Assembly: GCF_008122525.1 (NCBI RefSeq)
Contig: NZ_VSRV01000001.1
Location: 2,170,001-2,234,000, forward strand
Direction: 5' to 3'
Length of the DNA stretch: 64,000 nt
Source: Marinomonas sp. IMCC 4694
GTDB taxonomy: Bacteria > Pseudomonadota > Gammaproteobacteria > Pseudomonadales > Marinomonadaceae
The notes beneath the pieces were generated by a model that saw only the letters and a program-made list of their open reading frames with translations, was not told the DNA's origin and ran no database searches. A program made the position numbers and the translations under genes. This document shows, piece after piece, positions 53,739-63,507 of this stretch (within the stretch, counting starts at the first letter, position 1; each line of letters opens with the position of its first letter).

Positions 53739-53871
53739 AAATTACTCCAAAAGTAGTGCCGAATATCGGCTCAATTAATGGCGCAGCATTATACTCCGGT
53801 TAGCGGCTTTCTTCATTAAAATACCCTGTTAGGTACAGGCATTTATCGCTCTATTTCAGACAAAATCAGTC

Positions 53872-53900
53872 AAAAAAACCCGTTTGAGCGAACAAACGGG
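53872..53900 (-). terminator. Intrinsic terminator of the tannase-family gene
   Basis: On the minus strand CCCGTTTG/CAAACGGG forms an 8-bp stem with a six-base loop, followed by seven T (plus-strand A at 53872-53878). Confidence 0.88.
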
Positions 53901-53933
53901 CTTATTCAATCGATCTTGATGATTAAATCATTT

Positions 53934-55664
53934 TTACATTGCGTGAGCTGGCCGCTCACACATAAAACTGTCGGCAACGTCGATATTCCCTTCGCCTTTG
54001 TAAAAGGCGACCTTAGGATACGGACACAACGGACGAGTTCGAGCGGCATTCCATGATGCAGGAATCTCTTCGTTGACTTCTCCCTCATTTCCCAACCCTC
54101 TTGCGGTTGCTATCACCTGCTCTGGTTTTTCTCCTTTTTCTACCCAGGCAACCAATGGCGATAACATATCAAATTGGTCTGTCGATTGACCACCACGACA
54201 ATGGCCCATCCCCGGGATGGGGTAAAATTGGGCAAACTCATCCGCATGGCCATGATTGTTGGCATCTAAGGCGTTAAACCACGTTTCTGTATCCTGCACT
54301 GAGAAAATAGCGTCTGAAACGCCATGATACACCATCACTTTGCCCCCCTTGTCACGAAGGGTAGACAAATCTTCCGGCGAAGGTGGTGACATAAACGCCA
54401 TCGCCGATTCATCGTACTCACCGTTCGTTGCGTATACTTTCGATACCAACTCGTCAATGTTCGCCTTCCAAACAAACTCTGCTCCGTTAAAGTGGCGAAT
54501 GTTAAAGTCCTCCAGCGGTACCGGTGGCGTATTAAAAATCATCGCGACAGCGCCGGAATCACGCTGAATGGGCGCACTGTATTCCCACATCATGTGATCT
54601 TTACTGCTGATGCCGACATCGTAAGGAAAGGGGGAATAAAATACCTTACCATCGCTCGTGGTAACCCCGTTAAAAATTCGCTCAATGGCGTTTTTTTGAG
54701 GCTGAGAAAGACAATGACCATCTCGATCAGAGTCACACGTTGCCACATCTTTTTGAAGACTAAACGTCGCCTGACAAGCCTTTACATTCTGGATCATGCC
54801 ATCTTTCGCACCGTCAAGTTCATCGCACTTTGCCAAAATAGCCTGTGACACATGGCGGCGCTCTGCAGGTGTAAAGGCGCTGCTCAACTCATTCTTATCC
54901 GTATCTGGAATTGAAGCATAAACCTTGGCGCCAGCAATACTGGCCACAGCCGCAAGGGGCAAACGATACCCAGGAGCACCAACTAAAATACCGTCATAGT
55001 CATCGGCATAACGCGCCGCAGCGACCATGGCGTGTCGTCCACCGTTGGAACAACCCGCAAAATAACTACGGTCTGGACCTCTTCCGTAAGCCTGGTTAAT
55101 CATACTTTTTGCCATCGGCGTTAACGTTGCCACCGCTTGATAACCATAATCAAGACGAGCTTGAGGGTCATAGGCAAACGTTGGTAAACCACGGTCGTGA
55201 CCAGCATCAGAGCTAATAACAGCAAAACCTTGCATTAAAGCGCTGGTAATCGGCCCCCCTCCCATGGCACCCTCGGCGGTTTTAACCACTCCATCTAGGC
55301 CACCATTTCCCTGATGTAAAAAGCGGCCATTCCATTGCTTAGGCAAACGCATCTCAAAGCCAATAGCGTACGACTTCCCGTCTGATTGGCTTATTCTTTG
55401 ATTCATGCCCCCCTTAACCAGACAATGCTCGCCAATGTTTTGATTACCTTGGGTAAGAGTGCCGTTTGCGATGGTTTCAACCGACGCTATCACCGTATTC
55501 GGGAACATCAGTGAAGGCAGATCTTCACAACGACTTGGCAATACAGAAGGGCTCGCTTCCTGTAGCTGGGGTAAAGCCGCTGCCAAATGGGGTGCACTAG
55601 CACTTAACGTTAATCCCGCAATAGCAACTGACATTAAACTTCGTGGAATGAGAAAACAACGCAT
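53934..55664 (-). CDS. Secreted tannase/feruloyl esterase family protein
   Basis: This is a 576-residue exported esterase of the tannase family, which cleaves aromatic acid esters such as galloyl or feruloyl esters. A signal peptide (residues 1-29, cleaved near HLAAA) is followed by the alpha/beta-hydrolase domain. The nucleophile is S206 in AGCSNGGRH and the catalytic His is H488 in PGMGHCRGG; the acid is probably in YHGVSDAIFS. Cysteines flank the catalytic residues, as is typical. A calcium-loop-like DSDRDG is present. The substrate cannot be set. The gene is single, with its own terminator. Confidence 0.87.
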   Translation of the reverse strand: MRCFLIPRSLMSVAIAGLTLSASAPHLAAALPQLQEASPSVLPSRCEDLPSLMFPNTVIASVETIANGTLTQGNQNIGEHCLVKGGMNQRISQSDGKSYAIGFEMRLPKQWNGRFLHQGNGGLDGVVKTAEGAMGGGPITSALMQGFAVISSDAGHDRGLPTFAYDPQARLDYGYQAVATLTPMAKSMINQAYGRGPDRSYFAGCSNGGRHAMVAAARYADDYDGILVGAPGYRLPLAAVASIAGAKVYASIPDTDKNELSSAFTPAERRHVSQAILAKCDELDGAKDGMIQNVKACQATFSLQKDVATCDSDRDGHCLSQPQKNAIERIFNGVTTSDGKVFYSPFPYDVGISSKDHMMWEYSAPIQRDSGAVAMIFNTPPVPLEDFNIRHFNGAEFVWKANIDELVSKVYATNGEYDESAMAFMSPPSPEDLSTLRDKGGKVMVYHGVSDAIFSVQDTETWFNALDANNHGHADEFAQFYPIPGMGHCRGGQSTDQFDMLSPLVAWVEKGEKPEQVIATARGLGNEGEVNEEIPASWNAARTRPLCPYPKVAFYKGEGNIDVADSFMCERPAHAM

Positions 55665-56027
55665 AATAGATTCCTTTTATTATTAGCCATAAATAGTTAA
55701 CAACTAAACTGTTTTTAACTTAAACAGAATAGCCTATACCCCCTCATAACCCGCATAATTTTTATGCTTGGAACATTCAAAAAAGTGTACGCACTGATAA
55801 TGCTTTATTAGGCTATTTTCGTTGTTTAGTTACAAAAAAATGCAAATGTCCGCCAACATAAGATGGACTTTGAAATAAAATTTCGTTTTTTTCGGCTTTT
55901 TGCCCCTAAAAGCTCATCGTTTATACGATCAGTCCGTGACAGTGACATAATCTAGGGATAACATACTCGATCAGCATCTAATGCCCCTTTTCGATCCTCC
56001 AACTACTAATCATGTTAAGGTTCACTC
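55665..56027. other. Divergent promoter region between the esterase and antiporter genes
   Basis: This 363-bp AT-rich spacer must hold the promoters of both divergent genes. A CTGTTT-TTAAC-TTAAACAG inverted repeat (about 55709-55727) is the clearest symmetric element. No coding frame or RNA gene was seen, and I cannot assign a regulator. Confidence 0.4.
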
Positions 56028-57323
56028 ATGAACGCTTGGTATCTCATTTGCTTTCTTTCGGCATTAGCGGTTTTCATCGCTTTTTCCAACCAATACATTC
56101 TAAAAATGCAAACCACCATTGCCATTACCACCGGGTCGGTGGTGATTTCATTGTTGCTCATTCTGGCGGTCAAAATGCTGGGAGACGAAACCGCGCTGTT
56201 TATCACACAAGTCGTCTCTGGAATAGATTTCAATCAGCTCCTTTTAAAAGGCATGTTAGGTTTTTTATTGTTTGCAGGCGCATTAGAAATTGACTTAGCG
56301 GCACTTAAACGACAACGCTGGGAAATCACGATTTTAGTCCTTTTTTCTACGCTGGTTTCCACCTTTATTGTCGGTTACTTAAGCTACTACATTTTTGCTT
56401 TATTGAGTTTTCCCGTGCCATTCATTTATTGCTTACTGTTTGGAGCTTTAATTAGCCCAACAGATCCGATTGCAGTTTTGGCTATTATTAAGCAAATGCG
56501 CGCTCCACAGGGCATTTCAATTCAAGTGGAAGGGGAATCTTTGTTTAACGATGGTGTGGGTTTGGTTATCTTTACCACGATTTTTGCCGTTGCGTTTTAT
56601 GGCACTGAGGCCAGCTTCCAAGAAATCGCCGAGCTGTTTTTGGTCGATGCCATTGGTGGCATTGTATTTGGTCTGGTCATTGCTGTAGTGGGGCATTTTG
56701 TCATCATCAATTGCAAAGACATTAACACGCGCTTATTGGTCACTCTGACCATTCCGTCAGCGGGTTTTGCCCTTGCTAATATCTGGGAAATCTCTGGTGC
56801 GTTAGCCATGGTGACCAGCGGCATTTTATTAGGCAATATTACTCGTGCTAAAGCCTCTAAAAAGCGCGGACCCGATGGCACTCGTTATGTAAAAGACTTT
56901 TGGCACGCCACGGACAGTTTTTTAAACGCTCTACTCTTCCTGATTATCGGTATGCTCATCGTTACCATGCCGCTGAGTTGGGAAATCATCGGGTTAGGCT
57001 TGGTGATGGTGCCGGTTGTATTGCTGGCGCGCTTTATCAGCGTCGGTAGCCCATATCTTATATTCAAGCGTTTTCGTCAATACGATAAACACTCTGTAAA
57101 AATATTAACGTGGGGCGGCTTACGGGGCGGTCTGGCACTCGCTATGGCAGCGGCCATCCCTTCTAACCAAATTACGGTAGAAGACATGGACTTACACGAC
57201 ATCATGGTTATTATTACTTATGTCGTGGTTATTTTCTCGATCATTGTACAAGGCTTGACCATCTCACCGCTGATACAAAAAAGCATTCAAGCCGCTGAAG
57301 CAAAAGCCAAATCCATTAAGTAA
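56028..57323 (+). CDS. CPA1-family Na+/H+ antiporter
   Basis: This is a 431-residue membrane protein with about twelve helices, of the NhaP/CPA1 type. It would exchange sodium (or another cation) for protons at the inner membrane. The ion-site motif ISPTDPIAVLAI and the ND pair in GESLFNDGVGLVIF are intact, and TWGGLRGGLALAMA is the usual late conserved helix. It fits a marine, salt-exposed bacterium. There is no long cytoplasmic tail. The gene is single and converges on rluF, ten bases away. Confidence 0.88.
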   Translation: MNAWYLICFLSALAVFIAFSNQYILKMQTTIAITTGSVVISLLLILAVKMLGDETALFITQVVSGIDFNQLLLKGMLGFLLFAGALEIDLAALKRQRWEITILVLFSTLVSTFIVGYLSYYIFALLSFPVPFIYCLLFGALISPTDPIAVLAIIKQMRAPQGISIQVEGESLFNDGVGLVIFTTIFAVAFYGTEASFQEIAELFLVDAIGGIVFGLVIAVVGHFVIINCKDINTRLLVTLTIPSAGFALANIWEISGALAMVTSGILLGNITRAKASKKRGPDGTRYVKDFWHATDSFLNALLFLIIGMLIVTMPLSWEIIGLGLVMVPVVLLARFISVGSPYLIFKRFRQYDKHSVKILTWGGLRGGLALAMAAAIPSNQITVEDMDLHDIMVIITYVVVIFSIIVQGLTISPLIQKSIQAAEAKAKSIK

Positions 57324-57332
57324 CCAAAGGCC

Positions 57333-58334
57333 CTAACGCGCCTTTGATTGACCTTTATGTTTGGCGGGGCGCGAACTATTAGGGTTGGATCGGCTCGCTG
57401 GACGTTGGGCCTTTCCGGTTGATTTTTTGCTGTCTGCAAAGGGTCGTTTATGTTTACTATTAGCCCCACCTGATTTGCGGTCATCGGCTTTGGGTGGCTT
57501 TGATGGATGCTTGGTATTGCCTTTTGGTGCAGCGACAGGTTTCAGTGAAGCATTGGGTTTATGGGCTTTTTTGGGGGCTTGTCGAGATTTTTTTGCGGGT
57601 GTGGTTATTTCAGACGAGGAGTCTTCAACCGCTTTTAATAATACGGACAATTCCTTTTGCGTTAAATCACGCCACTCTCCAACGGGAACCCCTTTTAAGC
57701 TCACATTCATGATTCGAGTGCGTTCTAACTTCACAACATCGTAGCCAAAGTGCTCGCACATCCGACGAATTTGTCGATTCAAACCTTGTACTAAGGTAAT
57801 GTTAAATACATTAGCGGTGACTTTTTTGACTGGGCATTTTTTGGTCATGGTTCCTAAAATAGGCACACCACCTGCCAAACCTGCGATAAAATCCTCTGTT
57901 ATAGGTTTATTCACTGTAACCAGATATTCTTTTTCGTGATTGTTGCCCGCGCGCAATACTTTGTTCACCAAGTCGCCATTATTCGTTAAAAAGATCAGCC
58001 CTTGGGAGTCTTTATCTAGGCGTCCTATGGGAAAAATTCGTACTCCATGGCTCACGAAATCAACGATATTATTTTTCTCACTGCTTTCCGTCGTACTGAC
58101 TATACCCACGGGTTTATTCAGTACAATAAAGACAAAATCGTCGGCGTCTTGAGGCTCAATAATCTGACCATTGACCCGAACCGTGTCTCCTGCAACCACT
58201 TGATCGCCAACTTTGGCACGCTTGCCATTAATAAAGACATTGCCTTGTTCAATGAAACGATCCGCATCTCGACGCGAACAAATGCCACTTTCGCTGATGT
58301 ATTTATTTAAACGGGTGGAGGAAGAAGTAAACAT
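57333..58334 (-). CDS. rluF: Ribosomal large-subunit pseudouridine synthase RluF, with a long basic tail
   Basis: This is a 333-residue RsuA/RluB/E/F-type enzyme that makes pseudouridine in 23S rRNA. An N-terminal S4 domain (RLNKYISESGICSRRDADRFIEQGNVFING) precedes the catalytic domain, with the Asp in IGRLDKDSQGLIFLTN and the later segment QGLNRQIRRMCEHFGY. The last 90 or so residues are a low-complexity tail rich in Lys, Ser, Pro and Ala, probably disordered and RNA-binding. I chose the start MFTSSSTRLNKYI at 58334; 14 codons upstream would add an unrelated leader. Confidence 0.88.
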   Translation of the reverse strand: MFTSSSTRLNKYISESGICSRRDADRFIEQGNVFINGKRAKVGDQVVAGDTVRVNGQIIEPQDADDFVFIVLNKPVGIVSTTESSEKNNIVDFVSHGVRIFPIGRLDKDSQGLIFLTNNGDLVNKVLRAGNNHEKEYLVTVNKPITEDFIAGLAGGVPILGTMTKKCPVKKVTANVFNITLVQGLNRQIRRMCEHFGYDVVKLERTRIMNVSLKGVPVGEWRDLTQKELSVLLKAVEDSSSEITTPAKKSRQAPKKAHKPNASLKPVAAPKGNTKHPSKPPKADDRKSGGANSKHKRPFADSKKSTGKAQRPASRSNPNSSRPAKHKGQSKAR

Positions 58335-58430
58335 AAAATACCGTCTTGTGGAGTATAAAATGAAAGGAGCGTTCAATCTAAAAGCATTTAGATTAAAAAC
58401 GAGCAGTATACAACAAAGGGCTGTCGCATT

Positions 58431-58943
58431 TTAAGAAAGAGGTAAATATTGTATTCCAAACAAAAATACATCGTCTTGAGTATCTTGGTTTTGGGCAATA
58501 TTGGGCAAGAGCCCCCACTCTTCAAAGCCTTGACGTTTAAAAAATGCCCGGCTGTTCAAGTTACTCGCGTAAATGTAAGCAACAAGATGAGTAAACTTGA
58601 GCACGGCTCGTTGCGCTTCTAGATACTGAAATAACCGACGCCCTATGCCTTTTCTCTGCCAATCTGGCCGAACATACAGACTAATTTCACAGGCTAAATC
58701 AAAGGCGGGCAACCCATAAAAGGGCTCAAGTGAACACCAAGCAATGGCTTTTTTTTGATGCTCTACCACCAGCATCGGGTGCTGTTCTGACGCATTGTCT
58801 AACCAATCCATCACGTCGATTAACCCAGTTCCATGACGAGAGTCTGAATTGTTAACGAGCGGCTCGCATTGCCGAAAAATATCCAGCAATGCGGGCGCAT
58901 CGTCCAGTACCGCATTGCGTATAAGAAACGGCTTATTAGGCAT
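58431..58943 (-). CDS. GNAT-family N-acetyltransferase
   Basis: This is a 170-residue GNAT acetyltransferase. The acetyl-CoA-binding motif A is RPDWQRKGIGRRLFQYLE, with the Q/RxxGxG/A loop intact. The C-terminal segment NLNSRAFFKRQGFEEWG matches motif B. This form resembles phosphinothricin-type or YncA-like acetyltransferases. The substrate is unknown. It lies between rluF and the DUF2333 gene on the same strand. Confidence 0.82.
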   Translation of the reverse strand: MPNKPFLIRNAVLDDAPALLDIFRQCEPLVNNSDSRHGTGLIDVMDWLDNASEQHPMLVVEHQKKAIAWCSLEPFYGLPAFDLACEISLYVRPDWQRKGIGRRLFQYLEAQRAVLKFTHLVAYIYASNLNSRAFFKRQGFEEWGLLPNIAQNQDTQDDVFLFGIQYLPLS

Positions 58944-58963
58944 GATTCAACCCGTTCAAACCA

Positions 58964-59995
58964 TTAACCTTGTTCCAATAAACGGCGTAAATCAATGATT
59001 GCCGTATTGGCACGAGACACATAAGACGCCATCACCAAAGAGTGATTTGCCAACAAACCAAAGCCGCTGCCATTAAGAATCATGGGGGACCAGATGCTTG
59101 CTTGCGTTGCTTCTAGTTCACGAATGATTTGACGCAAGCTAACAAGGGCATTTTTGTCTTGCAGAGTAAAGAAAAAATCCACTTCTACCGCTCGTAATAT
59201 GTGCACTAAAGCCCAGCTGGTGCCGCGCGCTTCATAAAAAACATCGTCTATTTTTGACCAAGGTGTGCGCACATATCGATTGTTCTCGTCTGTTTCTGCC
59301 TGCTGCGCTGACTCGTCAATCACACTCGCCGATAAACGCTGAGACAAGCTGCCTAAGCGCGTACTAACGTCTGACAGCCAATCTGATAAGTTGTCCGCGC
59401 GGGCATAAAATTGCGCCTTGCTGGTGTTGGATGTTTCTCCTGCTAAGCGATTCAAATACCCCATTAATTCTTTATTACCGCGACGGTATTCACTTTCACT
59501 AGAGGGTAATGCCCAGCTTTTAGTATCAAAATTAAACTGTGGCTCAGCGATCTTAAGGTTTACATCTTCAGTAGATTGAGACTGAGACCGACTAAATTCT
59601 TTACGAAAGGCTCTGGCTAAATCTCGTGATTGCACCAAGACACCAAATTCCCACGCTGGCATATTATCCATTAATAAACCCGGCGGCATGATATCGTTAG
59701 TAATGAACCCTCCCGGCTTATCGAGTAACGTTTGTACAATAGTGTGCAAAGTACTTGCGGTAGTGTAACCCACGACAAGTTGCTTACTGTTATTGAGATA
59801 CCCTTGTGCAGCGGCTTTTTCTTTCGCTGTCGCTACCACATCGAACGGATCTGGTTCACTACTCCAATACACGCCTACGACACTGAATACGACGACAATA
59901 CACACCACCACCGAAACCGTCACTTTGCCCATCCCTGATGTATTTACGTTCGGCTTAACCGCTTTAAATTTACGCCTTAACCACGACATCTTCAC
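58964..59995 (-). CDS. DUF2333 family inner-membrane protein
   Basis: This is a 343-residue protein with one N-terminal membrane helix (VTVSVVVCIVVVFSVVGVYW, about residues 25-44) and a long helical periplasmic part. The segments PPGLLMDNMPAWEFGVLVQSRD and LNGSGFGLLANHSLVMASYVSRAN match DUF2333. The function is unknown. Its ATG overlaps the stop of the lipoprotein gene as ATGA, so the two are translationally coupled and may form an envelope complex. Confidence 0.82.
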   Translation of the reverse strand: MKMSWLRRKFKAVKPNVNTSGMGKVTVSVVVCIVVVFSVVGVYWSSEPDPFDVVATAKEKAAAQGYLNNSKQLVVGYTTASTLHTIVQTLLDKPGGFITNDIMPPGLLMDNMPAWEFGVLVQSRDLARAFRKEFSRSQSQSTEDVNLKIAEPQFNFDTKSWALPSSESEYRRGNKELMGYLNRLAGETSNTSKAQFYARADNLSDWLSDVSTRLGSLSQRLSASVIDESAQQAETDENNRYVRTPWSKIDDVFYEARGTSWALVHILRAVEVDFFFTLQDKNALVSLRQIIRELEATQASIWSPMILNGSGFGLLANHSLVMASYVSRANTAIIDLRRLLEQG

Positions 59996-60867
59996 CCACC
60001 TATATTCTGTTGTAATTCCACTCTGTAATCACTGCGATGAAAGATCATCGCGCGTACACGAAACGCGGTGACTCGACTGTTAATAATTTGATAAATTAAA
60101 CGTGCCTCTTTATCACTAGGCCAATAAATAGCGAGTGACGATTCCGTTTTTACTACGTCGTCTATAATAGGCTGAATCTGAGCTATTATCTCATCTTCAC
60201 TCATACTAAAAAGCGTTTTAGGCAAAAAATATCCGGTCTCATTGTCTTTTTGCTTTGTATCGGTGACTTTTAACGGCGCTTGCTTCGTGACCATGGCTCT
60301 TTGTGACATTAAATCACTCACTCGAGAACGCATTTCAATAATGGTTGGATCATGTGGGTTAACGTCTTGCGCCGATTCTAAATAACGATCGGCCTTGCTG
60401 TAACCCCGTATCTTAGCCGCTTCCCAAGCCCATTGAACATACACATCCACTATGGTTGCGATGCCTTGAATTGCTCTATAGTTACCAGGCTCACGACCTA
60501 ATGCGGCTTGAAAATACACATTTGCATTATCGCCCTCTGGTGTGAGTAACCGATACTCTAAAAGCGCCTGTTCACCTTGTTCAATTAAACTCAAGGTTAA
60601 TTTTTCGGCGGCGGTCAAGGGAAGTTTAGCAGTCGCCATTGACGTCTTTGGTGCTTGAGTGACCTCTTGAGTTATCTTATTAGACTCAGGCGATTGAAGG
60701 GGTTGCTTGTCTATTACTAACAAGGATAACCCTGTCTTTTCTGATCGTACTTCAGCACCGGTTGCCCTCTCTTGCTGAGGTGGCATTTGGTCCAATAATC
60801 TGGCATTTTTCTGACACCCCGTCAGAAAAAACACAACAATTAGGAAAAAAACTCTCTTTTTACGCAA
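59992..60867 (-). CDS. Predicted lipoprotein partnered with DUF2333
   Basis: This is a 291-residue lipoprotein. The lipobox LTGC ends at C18 after a basic and hydrophobic leader (MRKKRVFFLIVVFF). The residue after Cys is Gln, so sorting to the outer membrane is expected. The middle part (about 85-190) has TPR-like helices (NVYFQAALGREPGNYRAI; RYLESAQDVNPHDPTI). The C-terminal part is of unknown fold. It is first in the minus-strand run with DUF2333, GNAT and rluF. The function is unknown. Confidence 0.68.
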   Translation of the reverse strand: MRKKRVFFLIVVFFLTGCQKNARLLDQMPPQQERATGAEVRSEKTGLSLLVIDKQPLQSPESNKITQEVTQAPKTSMATAKLPLTAAEKLTLSLIEQGEQALLEYRLLTPEGDNANVYFQAALGREPGNYRAIQGIATIVDVYVQWAWEAAKIRGYSKADRYLESAQDVNPHDPTIIEMRSRVSDLMSQRAMVTKQAPLKVTDTKQKDNETGYFLPKTLFSMSEDEIIAQIQPIIDDVVKTESSLAIYWPSDKEARLIYQIINSRVTAFRVRAMIFHRSDYRVELQQNIGG

Positions 60868-60972
60868 TTTATCCCCTTACGATTGGCAACATTCAGCTTG
60901 ATTGGTAGTCTACACCGTTCACTTTGTACGGTGAAATACAGATTTACTATTTACTCAACGGGCCTTATTGAA

Positions 60973-62808
60973 TTGATTATTTCACGGCGTTTAATTGCTT
61001 TTTTTTATTTACTGACGCTTGGCAGTGTTTGCCACGCCTTCACCTTTGGCCCCACATCGACACTCACTGAACCGGACTTTTTACCGGTTGAAAAAGCGTT
61101 TGCGTTGACAATTAGCCCTCCCAAAGAGGGCAAACTTGACGCCATTTGGAGCATTGAAAATGGCTATTATTTATATCAAGAACAATTTAGTTTGTCAGGT
61201 GATCAAGCCCGCAAACTTCGTTTCGCAGTGTTCGCTGAGGGTGAAACAAAACGGGACCCCTATTTTGGCGACGTTATTATCTACCGCAATCAATTTACTT
61301 TACCCATCCATTACGACACCACCTTAGCGCCTGGTACCCTCATAAAGGCAGTTTTATCTTTTCAAGGCTGTGCAGACAGGGGCTTGTGTTACGCCCCACA
61401 AAAAGTCCCTTTGGAATTTACTGTCCCACTTCTTTCTGGAACAGAGACTAATGACTATAAACCTTCACTGACAAGACCATCGCCCATCGTTTCGGATAGC
61501 GCGCTTTCGCCTTCGCAAGCGCAATCGGTCAGCCAGATGCTGAACAGTAATAACATCGCTTCTACTTTATTGGCTGTATTTGGGCTGGGTTTATTGCTTG
61601 CCCTTACGCCTTGCGTTTTGCCTATGGTGCCCATCGTCAGTGCCATTGTTGTGGGGACACGACATTCAAAATTAGGCGCACTATATTACAGTACGATTTA
61701 CGTCATTGGCATGGCACTTTCGTACGCTGCCATCGGTGGATTAGTGGGTGTTTTTGGCACCCAACTCAATCTTCAAGCTCAGCTTCAAAACCCTATATTG
61801 TTGTCGGTCAGCGCACTGCTTTTTGTGTTGTTGGCACTGGCGATGTTTGATGTGTATCAGCTCAGCTTACCCTCTTCTTGGCAACAGCGTCTGCAACTGA
61901 CCAGCGCATCAAACGACTCATCTTGGCGTAATAGTGTCAGCATTTTTTTCGCAGGCGTATTATCTACCTTGATCGTATCGCCTTGCGTTTCCGCGCCACT
62001 GGCAGGCGCATTGCTCTATATTGGAGCGCAAGGTAACGCCTGGTATGGTGCCATAATGCTGTTTGTTATGGCATTGGGTATGGGTATTCCGCTGCTAATC
62101 GTCGGTTTGTTTGGTCCCAAAATCTTACCCAAAAATGGTGAGTGGTTACAGGACATCAAAGTCATTATGGGCTTTAGCTTACTGGCGATGGCAGTTTGGC
62201 TGGCCACGCGCTGGTTGCCTTTTTATACTCATCTTTACCTTTGGGGAACACTTGCTGTTTCGGCAAGTGGTTACTTTTTCCATCGCAATAGTCATATTCC
62301 ATCGCACCCTGTTCGCTGGTTCCTTGCGTTAATGTTGTTAATCATAGGAATCATGGAGATCCTAGGTGGTGCAACAGGAAGTCATCGCCCTTTGGCGCCT
62401 TTAAAACACTTAACCGATAACAACGCCTCTACGGTAGAAAGTGCGAACCTTTTTGATGAGACAATTACCCGCTTAGAAGAGCTCGATGCCATTATTGCCA
62501 AACAGGACGGTCGACCCATTGTTCTTGACCTGTACGCCGACTGGTGCGTTAGCTGCAAAGTGATTGAAGACATGTTTTTGTCGCCCGAAATAAGGCCCAA
62601 AATGCACAAAATCCAGCTAATCAGAGTCGATGTCACGAATAATTCACCAGACAACAAAGCGCTAATGAAAAAATTCAATCTGTTTGGCCCGCCATCCTTA
62701 GTATTTTTAGACAAACAAGGAAAAGAGCGCACCACTTTGACGATCATGGGTCAGCCAAGTAAAACCTTGTTAAATCAACGCATAGAGACCATTCTTAGCC
62801 TAGACTAG
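60973..62808 (+). CDS. dsbD: Thiol:disulfide interchange protein DsbD
   Basis: This is a protein of about 611 residues that carries electrons from cytoplasmic thioredoxin to the periplasm. A signal peptide (MIISRRLIAFFYLLTLGSVCHA) supports the TTG start at 60973; GTG 60931 and TTG 60883 are alternatives with poorer leaders. The N-terminal domain has Cys133 and Cys139 in QGCADRGLCYAP. The eight-helix membrane core has the redox cysteines in ALTPCVLPMVPIV and VSPCVSAPLAG. The C-terminal thioredoxin domain has CVSC at 525-528 in DWCVSCKVIE. The ribosome site is weak. It is divergent from the lipoprotein gene. Confidence 0.92.
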   Translation: MIISRRLIAFFYLLTLGSVCHAFTFGPTSTLTEPDFLPVEKAFALTISPPKEGKLDAIWSIENGYYLYQEQFSLSGDQARKLRFAVFAEGETKRDPYFGDVIIYRNQFTLPIHYDTTLAPGTLIKAVLSFQGCADRGLCYAPQKVPLEFTVPLLSGTETNDYKPSLTRPSPIVSDSALSPSQAQSVSQMLNSNNIASTLLAVFGLGLLLALTPCVLPMVPIVSAIVVGTRHSKLGALYYSTIYVIGMALSYAAIGGLVGVFGTQLNLQAQLQNPILLSVSALLFVLLALAMFDVYQLSLPSSWQQRLQLTSASNDSSWRNSVSIFFAGVLSTLIVSPCVSAPLAGALLYIGAQGNAWYGAIMLFVMALGMGIPLLIVGLFGPKILPKNGEWLQDIKVIMGFSLLAMAVWLATRWLPFYTHLYLWGTLAVSASGYFFHRNSHIPSHPVRWFLALMLLIIGIMEILGGATGSHRPLAPLKHLTDNNASTVESANLFDETITRLEELDAIIAKQDGRPIVLDLYADWCVSCKVIEDMFLSPEIRPKMHKIQLIRVDVTNNSPDNKALMKKFNLFGPPSLVFLDKQGKERTTLTIMGQPSKTLLNQRIETILSLD

Positions 62809-62961
62809 AGCACGGAAGATAGGGTGTTTACTAATGATCAAAATATCATCAGGCTAAACATTTTTCGGTTTTTTTGCTGCATAACTGGACAATATCACGC
62901 TTTTTATCGATAATTTCACGTTAAATGCTTTTGTAACTTATACCCTCGTAAAAAAGCAGTC

Positions 62962-62992
62962 TTTACATAAAAAAGCATACAGAATCTATAAT
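62962..62992 (+). promoter_or_regulatory. Candidate accB promoter
   Basis: TTTACA at 62962-62967 and TATAAT at 62987-62992 are spaced 19 bp apart, 54 bases before the accB ATG. The -10 is perfect; the spacing is one or two bases long. Confidence 0.55.
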
Positions 62993-63046
62993 AGTCAGTG
63001 ACCAAAGTATTCACTGGGCCACCAACACAGACAGAAGAGAGTAATC

Positions 63047-63487
63047 ATGGACATTCGTAAAATCAAAAAACTAATCGAGCTTTTAGAAGAATCTAACGTC
63101 TACGAAATTGAAATCAAAGAAGGTGAAGAAGCGGTTCGTATTAGTCGTGGTGGTGCACCGGTTCATGCACCTATGATGGCGGCTCCCATGATGGCCGCTC
63201 CAGCTGCAGCTCCAACACCTACCGCCGCGCCAGAAGCGCCTACCGCCATTGCGGGTCATTGTGTCAATTCTCCTATGGTGGGTACTTACTACAAATCTTC
63301 TGCTCCAGGTGCAAAACCTTTTATAGAAGTGGGTCAAAAAGTGAACATCGGTGATACCATCTGCATCGTTGAAGCCATGAAAATGATGAACCAAATTGAA
63401 GCCGATAAATCTGGCACCATTGGTGCGATTCTTGTTGAAGACGGCGAGCCCGTTGAATTTGACCAACCCATGATTACTATTCTTTAA
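63047..63487 (+). CDS. accB: Biotin carboxyl carrier protein of acetyl-CoA carboxylase
   Basis: This is a 146-residue BCCP. The N-terminal DIRKIKKLIELLEESNVYEIEI segment, an Ala/Pro/Met-rich linker (about residues 44-66) and the biotinyl domain are all present. The biotinylated lysine is K112 in EAMKMMNQ. BCCP carries CO2 from biotin carboxylase to the carboxyltransferase in the first step of fatty acid synthesis. The accC gene follows 20 bp later. Confidence 0.96.
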   Translation: MDIRKIKKLIELLEESNVYEIEIKEGEEAVRISRGGAPVHAPMMAAPMMAAPAAAPTPTAAPEAPTAIAGHCVNSPMVGTYYKSSAPGAKPFIEVGQKVNIGDTICIVEAMKMMNQIEADKSGTIGAILVEDGEPVEFDQPMITIL

Positions 63488-63507
63488 TTTAACGCAAAGG
63501 TTTCATC

